This document shows positions 1 through 5,752 of a DNA stretch of 5,794 nucleotides, in pieces. The stretch covers positions 1,515,184 through 1,520,977 of the forward strand of contig CP070819.1 in NCBI GenBank assembly GCA_020344295.1. Reading direction: 5' to 3'. Each line of letters begins with the position of its first letter. The stretch's first letter is position 1. A program made the position numbers and the translations under genes. The notes under the pieces are model-generated. The model was not told the origin of the DNA. It ran no database searches and saw nothing but the letters and a program-made list of their open reading frames with translations. This DNA comes from Dehalococcoidia bacterium. GTDB taxonomy: Bacteria; Chloroflexota; Dehalococcoidia; SZUA-161.

Positions 1-596
1 CAACCCCTTTCGCCACGATGTTAAAAGATAGCAACATACGCGGAATTATCACCTTTCAGATGGCATTTGGCTCGAGCTTCGGGGCCATGCTCGCCTTTCT
101 GGGTATCTATATGACCTCGACGCTGGACACGAGCCTTACTCTGGTGGGCATAGCGATGTCAGTGCGTGCTCTGCAGAACGGTGCGCTTGCCTATCCCTTC
201 GGCTGGCTGGCTGACCGGGTGAACCGTGTAGTTCTGGCGAGTCTCGGGCTTATGGTAATGGCCAGTGGCACACTTTCCATACCCTGGATCGGAACCGTCG
301 CTCTCCTGATGGGCATCTTCGTGGTGATGGGGACATTTGAGAGCATGGCGGTTCCCTCCATCAATGCGATCACGGTGAACAGGGGCCGTATCTATGGCAT
401 GGGTTCGGTCATGGGGGTATTCAACACGGCCATGTCTCTGGGCCTGGTCGCAGGATCGCTGGCTGGAGGGGCGATAGAGGACTCTTTCGGCATAGAATGG
501 GTGTTTCGCTACGCCGCCATGCTGGGCTTTGTAGGCATCGTCCTGTTCAACGTGTTCATGCGCAGCGGTGCTGCAGAATCTCGCAAAGATATCTAA
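1..596 (+). CDS. MFS transporter, C-terminal half (5' end outside window)
   Basis: This is the second six-helix bundle of a major facilitator superfamily permease, an inner-membrane secondary transporter. The reading frame is open from position 3 and through the Met at 18, so that Met is very likely internal. Counting from it, hydrophobic segments lie at about residues 10-33, 41-63, 72-90, 92-118, 130-153 and 161-182, matching TM7-TM12. The loop between the second and third segments carries the MFS motif-A repeat, seen as GWLADRVNR (residues 62-70). The protein ends with a short polar cytoplasmic tail and a TAA stop at 594-596. The first half of the protein, which would help show the substrate, is missing, so specificity is unknown. 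A sugar-acid or organic-anion role would fit the downstream enzymes, but that is only context. No clear terminator follows. Confidence 0.88.
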   Translation, partial: TPFATMLKDSNIRGIITFQMAFGSSFGAMLAFLGIYMTSTLDTSLTLVGIAMSVRALQNGALAYPFGWLADRVNRVVLASLGLMVMASGTLSIPWIGTVALLMGIFVVMGTFESMAVPSINAITVNRGRIYGMGSVMGVFNTAMSLGLVAGSLAGGAIEDSFGIEWVFRYAAMLGFVGIVLFNVFMRSGAAESRKDI

Positions 597-608
597 AGCA
601 GTATGGGC

Positions 609-636
609 TTGCCAGACGGGGTGTTGAATATATATT
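609..636 (+). promoter_or_regulatory. Candidate sigma70 promoter for the flavin oxidoreductase gene
   Basis: TTGCCA (609-614) and TATATT (631-636) are each one base from consensus and are separated by 16 bases. They sit in the 160-base gap between the transporter stop and the gene at 757. Transcription would start near 643 and leave a leader of about 114 bases. This is a pattern match only. The local AT-richness raises the chance of a spurious -10 match. Confidence 0.45.
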
Positions 637-756
637 ATTGGTGATAGAAGCATTGATGTGATTGAAAAAAATCTGCGGAGTAGATAAGAAAAAGGCGCAT
701 CTGAAAATATCTTCGAAAACACTTCAGGAACATGGTAAGGATAAAGGAGGCACAAA

Positions 757-1743
757 ATGGCTCAAAAGATCAGCACGAGAGTTAATCAGATCTTGGGATC
801 GGAGTACCCCGTCATCATGGGGACCATGATGGGCTGGTCCAACGCCGAACTGGTAGCAGCGGCGGCGAATGCGGGAGCGTTCGCGTGCATAGCCTCTGGG
901 ATGTATACTACAACTGAGGCGCTTCGTGAGGAGATCAGGAAAGCGAAAAGCCTCACTGATAAACCGTTCGGAATTAACATTAACCTGTTCCCTGCCCTCA
1001 GACCGCAGAACCTTGAGGAGTACATCGATACGGTAATCGATGAAGGGATAGGTATTATCGAGACCGCGGGCAGAAATCCTGAGGAGTTGGTCGAGCGCAT
1101 CAAGAAGGGCAATGTCAAGCTGATGCATAAATGCGCTCGATTGCGGGATGCAAGGAAGGCTCAGAATGTGGGAGCGGACCTCATAGAGATAGTAGGCTTC
1201 GAGTGCGGCGGTCATCCCAGTCGGGAGGGAATCAGCAGCATTGTCCTGGTTCCCCAGGTTGTAGATGCTGTGCAGATACCTGTAGTCGCCGGCGGGGGAA
1301 TCGCCGATGCGCGGGGATTTATCGCTATGCTGGCGCTGGGGGCCGAGGGTGTGGTGATGGGCACAAGGTTTCTCGCTACCAGCGAATGCCGGATCCATGA
1401 AAGTATTAAAAACAGGCTCATCGAAGCGGAGTCCACAGAATCCGTGATCGCTCTCGGCAGCATCGGCGATCCGATGCGCGTCCTGCATACGGAACTGATC
1501 TCCAGAGTGCTGGAAATGGAGGAGAAGGGGGCCACCCTGGAGGAGATGCTGCCGGTCATCGCTGGGGATAAGAGCAGGGAGGCCATGTCAGCCGGCGATA
1601 TCGATAATTCCCTGTTGCCCTGCGGGCAGGTAGTAGGCATGGTCCATGAAATATCATCGATTGGTGATATTATAAAGGGCCTGGTAGATGAGGCCGGGGA
1701 TATTTATGAGAGACTAGGAGGAAGTCTGGGCGTAAGGGTCTAG
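757..1743 (+). CDS. Nitronate monooxygenase / 2-nitropropane dioxygenase family FMN oxidoreductase
   Basis: This is a 328-residue cytoplasmic TIM-barrel flavoprotein. Family members oxidise alkyl nitronates using FMN, and many homologues are NAD(P)H-dependent flavin oxidoreductases or enoyl reductases of unknown substrate. The N-terminal segment has the family pattern YPVIMGTMMGWSN (18-30). The His of the GGH motif, the usual catalytic base, is His153 in ECGGHPS (149-155). FMN-phosphate binding is visible as AGGGIADARG (178-187) and GVVMGTRF (198-205). Length is normal for the shorter bacterial class. The residue before GGH is Cys where many members have Ala. The ATG at 757 is preceded by AAAGGAGG (743-750) with six bases of spacing. 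The IlvD/Edd gene follows in the same direction after 144 bases with no clear terminator, so the two may be co-transcribed. Family assignment is firm; the true substrate is unknown. Confidence 0.9.
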   Translation: MAQKISTRVNQILGSEYPVIMGTMMGWSNAELVAAAANAGAFACIASGMYTTTEALREEIRKAKSLTDKPFGININLFPALRPQNLEEYIDTVIDEGIGIIETAGRNPEELVERIKKGNVKLMHKCARLRDARKAQNVGADLIEIVGFECGGHPSREGISSIVLVPQVVDAVQIPVVAGGGIADARGFIAMLALGAEGVVMGTRFLATSECRIHESIKNRLIEAESTESVIALGSIGDPMRVLHTELISRVLEMEEKGATLEEMLPVIAGDKSREAMSAGDIDNSLLPCGQVVGMVHEISSIGDIIKGLVDEAGDIYERLGGSLGVRV

Positions 1744-1870
1744 ACAGAACGTATTCCCTATCACACGTAATAGAACTGTAACTCCATTTATTTTGCGAAC
1801 TTAGGTGCTCTTTCAATTACCTCGTGGATATTGGGATTCATCTCGTCACCTAACGGTCCATCACGAAAGG

Positions 1871-1880
1871 GGAAGGAGGT
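1871..1880 (+). promoter_or_regulatory. Strong ribosome binding site that fixes a GTG start
   Basis: GGAAGGAGGT lies seven bases before the GTG at 1888. It is a near-perfect anti-SD match and selects this GTG. The first internal ATG codons lie well inside the conserved domain (for example 1918 and 1933). Confidence 0.8.
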
Positions 1881-1887
1881 CTGAGCT

Positions 1888-3471
1888 GTGAGGAGTGATC
1901 CGGTAAGGACCAGATTAATGTTCTTTGAGGCCATGGGCCGGACTCCGGAGGAGATGGAGAGGCCGATGGTCGCGGTGGTCAACTCGCAGAATGAGCTGGT
2001 ACCGGGGCATGTCCATCTCGACGATATCGCGAAATCGGTCCGGGACGGTGTTGTGTCCGGCGGAGGAACGCCCTTCGAGTTCCCGACCATTGCAATCTGC
2101 GACGGGCTGACTATCGGCCATGCTGGTATGTGCTACCCGCTGAGCAGCCGGGAGCTCATCGCCGAGTCCATCGAGGCGATGATGGAGGCCAACTGCATGG
2201 ATGCCATGGTGCTGATCACGGGGTGTGACAAGATCACGCCGGGGATGATGATGGCGGCGGCTAGGATCAATGTCCCCGCGGTCATTATCAACGGTGGGCC
2301 GATGCTGGCCCGGAATCTCGGGGATCCTGACAGGCCCGGTAACCTCGTCTTCGAGCTTACGGGGTGCGGTTCCTGCCCCGGGCTCTATACCGCTAACAGC
2401 ATGGCCTGCATGGCCGAAGCCTTGGGGATTGCCCTGCCCTGGAACAGCTGTATCCCCGCCGTCTACGGCCGCCGCCGCAGCCTGGCCAACAGATCGGGAG
2501 CGGCGCTAATGGAGCTCTGGAAGAAAGGTATTACTCCACGGCAAATCCTCACCCGGCAAGCCTTTGAGAACGCGATCAGGGTGGATATGGCCATCGGGGG
2601 GAGCACCAATACTGTCCTGCACCTTATGGCCATTGCCGATGAGGCCGGAGTCGATATCGACCTCGACCTTTTCGACCGCATGAGCCGGTCCACTCCCCGC
2701 CTCTGCGACTTAAGCCCCGCGGGCCCTTACTTTATCAATGACCTCTATGAGGCCGGGGGGCTGGGGGCGGTGATGCAGGAGCTCTCGAAGAGGGACCTGC
2801 TTCATCTCGATGCTCTAACCGTCAGCGGAGAGAGGTTAGGGCAGACCATCGAAAATGCTCAGAGTACGAGGTATGAGGTAATCAGGCCCATAGACGATCC
2901 CTATGATCAGGAAGGCGGGCTGGCCATCCTCTACGGCAACCTCGCTCCTGAGGGGTCGGTGGTCAAGAAGGCGGCGGTAAGACCCGAAATGCTGAAGCAC
3001 GAGGGCCCGGCACGGGTTTTCGATATCGAGGAAGAGGCTGTAGAGGCCATAATGGGGGGTCGGATAAACAAGGGCGATGTGGTGGTTATAAAGTACGAAG
3101 GCCCGAAGGGCGGCCCCGGGTTCAGGGAGATGCTCGTCGCCACCCTTTCCATAGTCGGAGTAGGATTGGAAGGTGACGTGGCATTGGTCACCGACGGCAG
3201 GTTCTCCGGGGCCACCAGCGGGGCTGCGATCGGGCATATATCCCCGGAGGCTATGGAGGGCGGGCCGATAGCTGTGGTAGAGGAGGGGGATATAATCGAG
3301 ATCGACATCCCAGGCAGGAAGCTCAATGTCAAACTGTCCCAGGAGGAGCTAGACTCACGGCTTACCCGGTGGTCACCGCCGCCGCTGAAGAGGGAGGTTA
3401 AGAGCTACCTCAGACGGTATTCGGCGCTGGTGACCTCGGCCAGCACGGGAGCTGTTCTCAGACTCCCCTGA
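1888..3471 (+). CDS. IlvD/Edd-family dehydratase (dihydroxy-acid or sugar-acid dehydratase)
   Basis: A 527-residue cytoplasmic Fe-S, Mg-dependent dehydratase. The family includes dihydroxy-acid dehydratase (IlvD, Val/Ile synthesis), phosphogluconate dehydratase (Edd) and aldonate dehydratases. Visible landmarks are VPGHVHL (38-44), CDGLTIGH (71-78, metal-binding Asp72), [10 protein letters not shown] (111-120, cluster ligand Cys113, metal ligand Asp114, modified-Lys position 115), TGCGSCPG (158-165, further cluster Cys), GGSTNT (237-242), KGGPGFREM (407-415) and [11 protein letters not shown] (435-445, catalytic Ser440). The C-terminal half is very close to the IlvD consensus. Two oddities: the linker between GGPML (136-140) and CGSC is roughly 25 residues shorter than in standard IlvD, and the usual LPGNGT reads LPWNSC (183-188). 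These could mark a sugar-acid enzyme or a divergent IlvD, so no gene symbol is assigned. The first half of the [2Fe-2S]-class signature (PCN) is PGH here, as in E. coli IlvD. Confidence 0.9.
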   Translation: MRSDPVRTRLMFFEAMGRTPEEMERPMVAVVNSQNELVPGHVHLDDIAKSVRDGVVSGGGTPFEFPTIAICDGLTIGHAGMCYPLSSRELIAESIEAMMEANCMDAMVLITGCDKITPGMMMAAARINVPAVIINGGPMLARNLGDPDRPGNLVFELTGCGSCPGLYTANSMACMAEALGIALPWNSCIPAVYGRRRSLANRSGAALMELWKKGITPRQILTRQAFENAIRVDMAIGGSTNTVLHLMAIADEAGVDIDLDLFDRMSRSTPRLCDLSPAGPYFINDLYEAGGLGAVMQELSKRDLLHLDALTVSGERLGQTIENAQSTRYEVIRPIDDPYDQEGGLAILYGNLAPEGSVVKKAAVRPEMLKHEGPARVFDIEEEAVEAIMGGRINKGDVVVIKYEGPKGGPGFREMLVATLSIVGVGLEGDVALVTDGRFSGATSGAAIGHISPEAMEGGPIAVVEEGDIIEIDIPGRKLNVKLSQEELDSRLTRWSPPPLKREVKSYLRRYSALVTSASTGAVLRLP

Positions 3472-3504
3472 AACATAAGGCCGGTCAAGCTCTATGAATA
3501 GAGG

Positions 3505-3771
3505 CTACTGCTGTTTTTCCAGGCTCTTAATACCCCGGTCGGCGAAAAACTCCACTGCGCCTCCGATAACACAAAGCCCGAAACATGAGAAGAAAGCGGA
3601 AGCCTTATTTCCGAAAACCAGGGTATAACTAAGGTCAAGGTCCTGTATGATATGGTTTAGCGGCCCGAGGATGAATGTTATGCCGACCATGCCCGATACG
3701 AGCAGGAAAGTCCCGAATCCCTTGACAACCATGAATCCGATCTCTTTTCCGCTTGGCATCATAGACTTCAT
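3505..3771 (-). CDS. Small two-helix membrane protein, function unknown
   Basis: An 88-residue protein that I do not recognise. It has a short basic N-terminus (Lys2, Lys9), a hydrophobic segment at about residues 11-37 rich in Gly, Val and Phe, a polar loop with NHIIQDLDLS (39-48), a second hydrophobic segment at about 54-76, and a charged tail (FADRGIKSLEKQQ). This predicts a two-pass inner-membrane protein. It contains two Cys (63 and 67) in the second helix and has no cleavable signal peptide. A consensus AAGGAGGT (3788 to 3781) sits nine bases before the ATG, which argues that the gene is translated. It starts 38 bases after the lyase stop on the same strand and so is probably its operon partner. 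Its stop (TAG) lies 33 bases from the convergent dehydratase stop. Confidence 0.72.
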   Translation of the reverse strand: MKSMMPSGKEIGFMVVKGFGTFLLVSGMVGITFILGPLNHIIQDLDLSYTLVFGNKASAFFSCFGLCVIGGAVEFFADRGIKSLEKQQ

Positions 3772-3809
3772 ACCTGTTTTACCTCCTTAAATTTGATACT
3801 TGGCCGTCC

Positions 3810-4700
3810 TTAGCCCTTGATTAGGGCCATGTCAATCAGGGACTTCCTTACTATCTCTTTCTGAGGTTCCGTTATCTGGGGAAGAGGATTTTTCACGTAA
3901 GGTTGTATGGGGAGGCCTAACTGGCGCATTGCCTCCTTTACCATGAGAGGTTGCACGGGCACAGCCACCATGGAGACCAGCGGTAGTATCTTTCCCTGTG
4001 ATTGAGAGGCCTTCTCCGGATCCCCGCTTTTATAACTCTCATAGATTGAAACTACCTCTTTCGGGGCAACGCATGGAATCAGGCATATGACACCGGCACC
4101 CCCGTTCTGCAGGTGCTGGAGGAAGACAAAGCTGATTCCAGTGAAGACATTGAATGGCTCTTTCTTCTGTATCCTTATGATTTCCTCGGCTTTTTCAACC
4201 GGTCCCGTCTCCTTAATCCCGATAACATTGTCTAGATAGGAGAGCCTGGAGATCAGTTCGAGAGACATATTCAGATGGGTGAGATGAGGAAAGTCGTACA
4301 GCAGTATGGGCAGGTCTACGGCTTTGGAGATCGCCTGGTAATGGTTGAATACATCATCCTCTGTGAGGGGATAGTACAGGGGCAGGTTGATCATGACAGC
4401 ATCCGCTCCCTTTTCTTGGGCATACCTGCTCAGCAGTATAACTTCGTCGGTACCTGTACTTGATGTACAGACGACAACCGGAACCCGGCCGTTGGCCTGC
4501 TCGACCACGATGTCGATCACCCGTTTCTTCTCATCTGCGGTTATATAGGGGAATTCCCCTGAGCTGCCCAGGGCCACCAGACCATGGACATGATTTCCGA
4601 TCAGGTAATCCACCTCGGCCCTGAGGCCTTTCTCATCGATCTCGAGGTTCTCGTTTAGAGGGGTTACCATCGCGGGGAACACGCCCTGGAATTCACTCAT
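3810..4700 (-). CDS. DapA/NanA-family Schiff-base aldolase or lyase
   Basis: A 296-residue cytoplasmic TIM-barrel class I aldolase of the dihydrodipicolinate synthase / N-acetylneuraminate lyase superfamily, of normal length. Visible motifs are GVFPAMVTPL (6-15), the pyruvate-carboxylate loop GSSGE (45-49), the aromatic pair in NLPLYYP (105-111), the catalytic Tyr135 in LLYDFPHLTH (133-142) and the Schiff-base Lys163 in GIKETG (161-166). True dihydrodipicolinate synthases have PGRT after the Tyr motif, with an Arg that binds aspartate semialdehyde. Here the sequence is PHLT, so that Arg is absent, as in NanA-type and 2-keto-3-deoxy acid aldolases. I infer a catabolic pyruvate-forming aldolase of unknown substrate rather than lysine biosynthesis. 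The ATG at 4700 is preceded by AGGAGT (4710 to 4705). The gene has its own promoter and is followed by the small membrane protein gene. Confidence 0.9.
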   Translation of the reverse strand: MSEFQGVFPAMVTPLNENLEIDEKGLRAEVDYLIGNHVHGLVALGSSGEFPYITADEKKRVIDIVVEQANGRVPVVVCTSSTGTDEVILLSRYAQEKGADAVMINLPLYYPLTEDDVFNHYQAISKAVDLPILLYDFPHLTHLNMSLELISRLSYLDNVIGIKETGPVEKAEEIIRIQKKEPFNVFTGISFVFLQHLQNGGAGVICLIPCVAPKEVVSIYESYKSGDPEKASQSQGKILPLVSMVAVPVQPLMVKEAMRQLGLPIQPYVKNPLPQITEPQKEIVRKSLIDMALIKG

Positions 4701-4726
4701 TTCGACTCCTCATCCTTTTCCATTTC

Positions 4727-4736
4727 TTTCATGAAA
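4727..4736. promoter_or_regulatory. Palindrome in the lyase leader, possible operator
   Basis: TTTCATGAAA is a perfect 10-base palindrome, overlapping a second inverted pair ATTTC-N6-GAAAT (4722-4737). It falls just downstream of the predicted start point of the minus-strand lyase promoter, where a repressor could act. Short AT-rich palindromes also occur by chance, so this is tentative. Confidence 0.22.
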
Positions 4737-4749
4737 TTCTATTGCGATA

Positions 4750-4778
4750 TGTATAATGCCTCAGCGGCGCGGTGTCAA
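4750..4778 (-). promoter_or_regulatory. Sigma70-type promoter of the lyase operon
   Basis: On the minus strand, a perfect -35 box TTGACA (4778 to 4773) is followed after exactly 17 bases by TATACA (4755 to 4750), which matches four of six -10 positions including the leading TATA. Transcription would begin near 4743, giving a leader of about 43 bases before the lyase ATG. The position, orientation and spacing all fit. Confidence 0.65.
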
Positions 4779-4808
4779 GCCATTACACCATATTCGAACT
4801 GAGATTCC

Positions 4809-4836
4809 TTGACAGCGGTGGGTAGCATGCTATTAT
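4809..4836 (+). promoter_or_regulatory. Sigma70-type extended -10 promoter of the glycerate kinase remnant
   Basis: TTGACA (4809-4814) and TATTAT (4831-4836) are separated by 16 bases. TGC directly before the -10 box gives an extended -10 element. Transcription would start near 4843, about 38 bases before the TTG start at 4881. Reading the TTG at 4809 as a start codon would be wrong, because it is the -35 box. The promoter is back to back with the lyase promoter, with 30 bases between the two -35 boxes. Confidence 0.68.
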
Positions 4837-4864
4837 CTGCCCCACGGAGAGCGTATTCCGGGCT

Positions 4865-4871
4865 GAGGAGG
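4865..4871 (+). promoter_or_regulatory. Ribosome binding site that fixes a TTG start
   Basis: GAGGAGG ends nine bases before TTG 4881. Starting there gives the peptide MKIVVAHQLFK, which aligns with the first residues of glycerate kinases. This supports 4881 over any upstream in-frame start. Confidence 0.65.
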
Positions 4872-4880
4872 ACGCCGTAT

Positions 4881-5078
4881 TTGAAGATAGTGGTTGCGCA
4901 TCAGCTGTTCAAGGATAGCCTGAGCGCCCCGGAGGTGGCCCGGGCTATGGCCCTGGGGATTAAACGGGTTGCTCCCGATGCCCAAATGGTAATTGTGCCC
5001 CTGGCCGACGCCGCGGGCCTGATCGCAGATGCTGCCGAGCAGGCCATGAGACTGGTTCTGATCAGGCTGGACGAGTAG
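4881..5078 (+). pseudogene. Glycerate kinase remnant with large internal deletion
   Basis: The frame encodes only 65 residues, whereas GarK/GlxK-type glycerate kinases (glycerate + ATP to phosphoglycerate) are about 370-380. Residues 1-43 match the family N-terminus: MKIVVAHQLFKDSLSA corresponds to the usual MKIVIAPxxFKGSLSA, then GIKRVAPDA and VPLAD. The family would continue ADGGEGT, but here the sequence jumps to AAGLIADAAEQAMRL (43-57), which resembles the extreme C-terminus of these kinases. The simplest reading is an in-frame internal deletion joining both ends of the gene. The short repeat Ala-Asp-Ala-Ala on either side of the junction could reflect the recombination point. Substitutions in the otherwise conserved FKGS region (FKDS) also fit relaxed constraint. 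Promoter, RBS and start remain intact, so a short peptide could still be made. The N-terminal match is strong; the C-terminal match is from memory of the family and less certain. Confidence 0.65.
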
Positions 5079-5085
5079 AAGGCCT

Positions 5086-5115
5086 TTGCAGCTTAAATAC
5101 ATATAAATATATAAT
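5086..5115 (+). promoter_or_regulatory. Possible promoter of the Cys-rich gene
   Basis: A perfect TATAAT lies at 5110-5115, with a weak TTGCAG (5086-5091) 18 bases upstream, in an AT-rich gap after the kinase remnant. Transcription would start near 5122, about 25 bases before the ATG at 5147. The ATG at 5114 overlaps the -10 box, which is another reason not to use it as the start. Confidence 0.38.
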
Positions 5116-5146
5116 GTTCAGGTGTATCTATAAGGGAGGGAGACGT

Positions 5147-5494
5147 ATGAAGGAAATTGTTTCAAATCCGGACCTGGTTGCCTATTGCGGTCTCTACTGT
5201 GGAGCCTGTGGCAGATATTTAAAGGACAGGTGCCTGGGCTGCCATGAGAATCAGAAGGCGGGGTGGTGCAAGGTACGACTATGCTGCATTGACAATCGGT
5301 ACACAGCCTGTGCCGACTGCAAGCAATATGATAATCCGATGGACTGTAAAGCATTCAATAACATTATGTCCAAGATTTTCGCCTTCATCTTCAGATCGAA
5401 TCGTGCCGCATGCATCGCGCAGATACGGGAACTCGGGATTCAAGGTCATGCCGATAGCATGGCCGAGCATAGGCGACAATCAATCAAGAGGTAA
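5147..5494 (+). CDS. Cys-rich DUF3795-like protein
   Basis: A 115-residue cytoplasmic protein with twelve Cys, mostly in the first 70 residues: YCGLYCGACGRY (13-24), CLGC (29-32), WCKVRLCC (40-47), CADC (55-58) and Cys67. This spacing resembles the DUF3795 family, small proteins common in anaerobic bacteria and archaea whose role is not established. The paired CxxC motifs suggest zinc or Fe-S binding. The start at 5147 is chosen because GGGAGGG (5134-5140) lies six bases upstream, and because the conserved domain begins at once. The earlier in-frame ATG at 5114 lacks an RBS and overlaps a -10 box. The C-terminal 45 residues are basic and helical-looking. No link to the neighbouring sugar-acid genes is evident. 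Confidence 0.75.
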   Translation: MKEIVSNPDLVAYCGLYCGACGRYLKDRCLGCHENQKAGWCKVRLCCIDNRYTACADCKQYDNPMDCKAFNNIMSKIFAFIFRSNRAACIAQIRELGIQGHADSMAEHRRQSIKR

Positions 5495-5752
5495 CAGGCC
5501 CCTCGCATCTCAATCACACAATAAATTCCAACTTCGTAATTACACTCCGCACGCACATCTAATCAGGTCGGCGACTCCCCATAATCCTCTTTGCAGTGCT
5601 ATGTTAAGGCTTCCTTTTGCTATCCATGAGAATAAGTCGAGAGGTTAGGTTAATTTGAGTGTATTGTTAATCATTACAAAGATGTATATCCTTCTTATCT
5701 ATATAGGCATGGAAGGAGGTATGAGTTCATATATTGATAATTGGAAGGTGAA
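5495..5752. other. Non-coding region, AT-rich at its right end
   Basis: I see no convincing gene here on either strand. The part from about 5640 to 5710 is AT-rich and has weak promoter-like pairs, for example TTGTTA (5664-5669) with TATCCT (5687-5692). GGAAGGAGGT at 5711-5720 is a full Shine-Dalgarno match directly abutting an ATG at 5721. No terminator hairpin with a T-tract was found after the Cys-rich gene. Confidence 0.5.

Noticed and set aside
159..755. 198-codon minus-strand open frame across the transporter and following gap
   Set aside because: It is antisense to a clear membrane protein, has His- and Arg-rich low-quality composition, no recognisable motif and no RBS support.
724..1488. 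254-codon minus-strand open frame over the flavin oxidoreductase gene
   Set aside because: It is a shadow of a gene with intact family motifs and an RBS; its translation shows no family features.
2836..3332. Two overlapping minus-strand frames of 133 codons inside the dehydratase gene
   Set aside because: Both are antisense to strongly conserved dehydratase sequence and look like codon-bias shadows.
3490..3503. CTCTA-TGAA-TAGAG hairpin between the convergent genes as a terminator
   Set aside because: The stem has only five weak pairs and no T-tract follows directly on either strand; the nearest T-run is about ten bases away.
4809..4880. TTG at 4809 as start of the kinase remnant
   Set aside because: This TTG is the first half of a TTGACA -35 box, the added 24 residues have no kinase similarity, and the RBS and homology both point to TTG 4881.
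5244..5648. 134-codon plus-strand frame overlapping the end of the Cys-rich gene
   Set aside because: It lies out of frame within a gene with conserved Cys spacing, has no RBS, and its translation past 5494 is low-complexity and unrecognisable.
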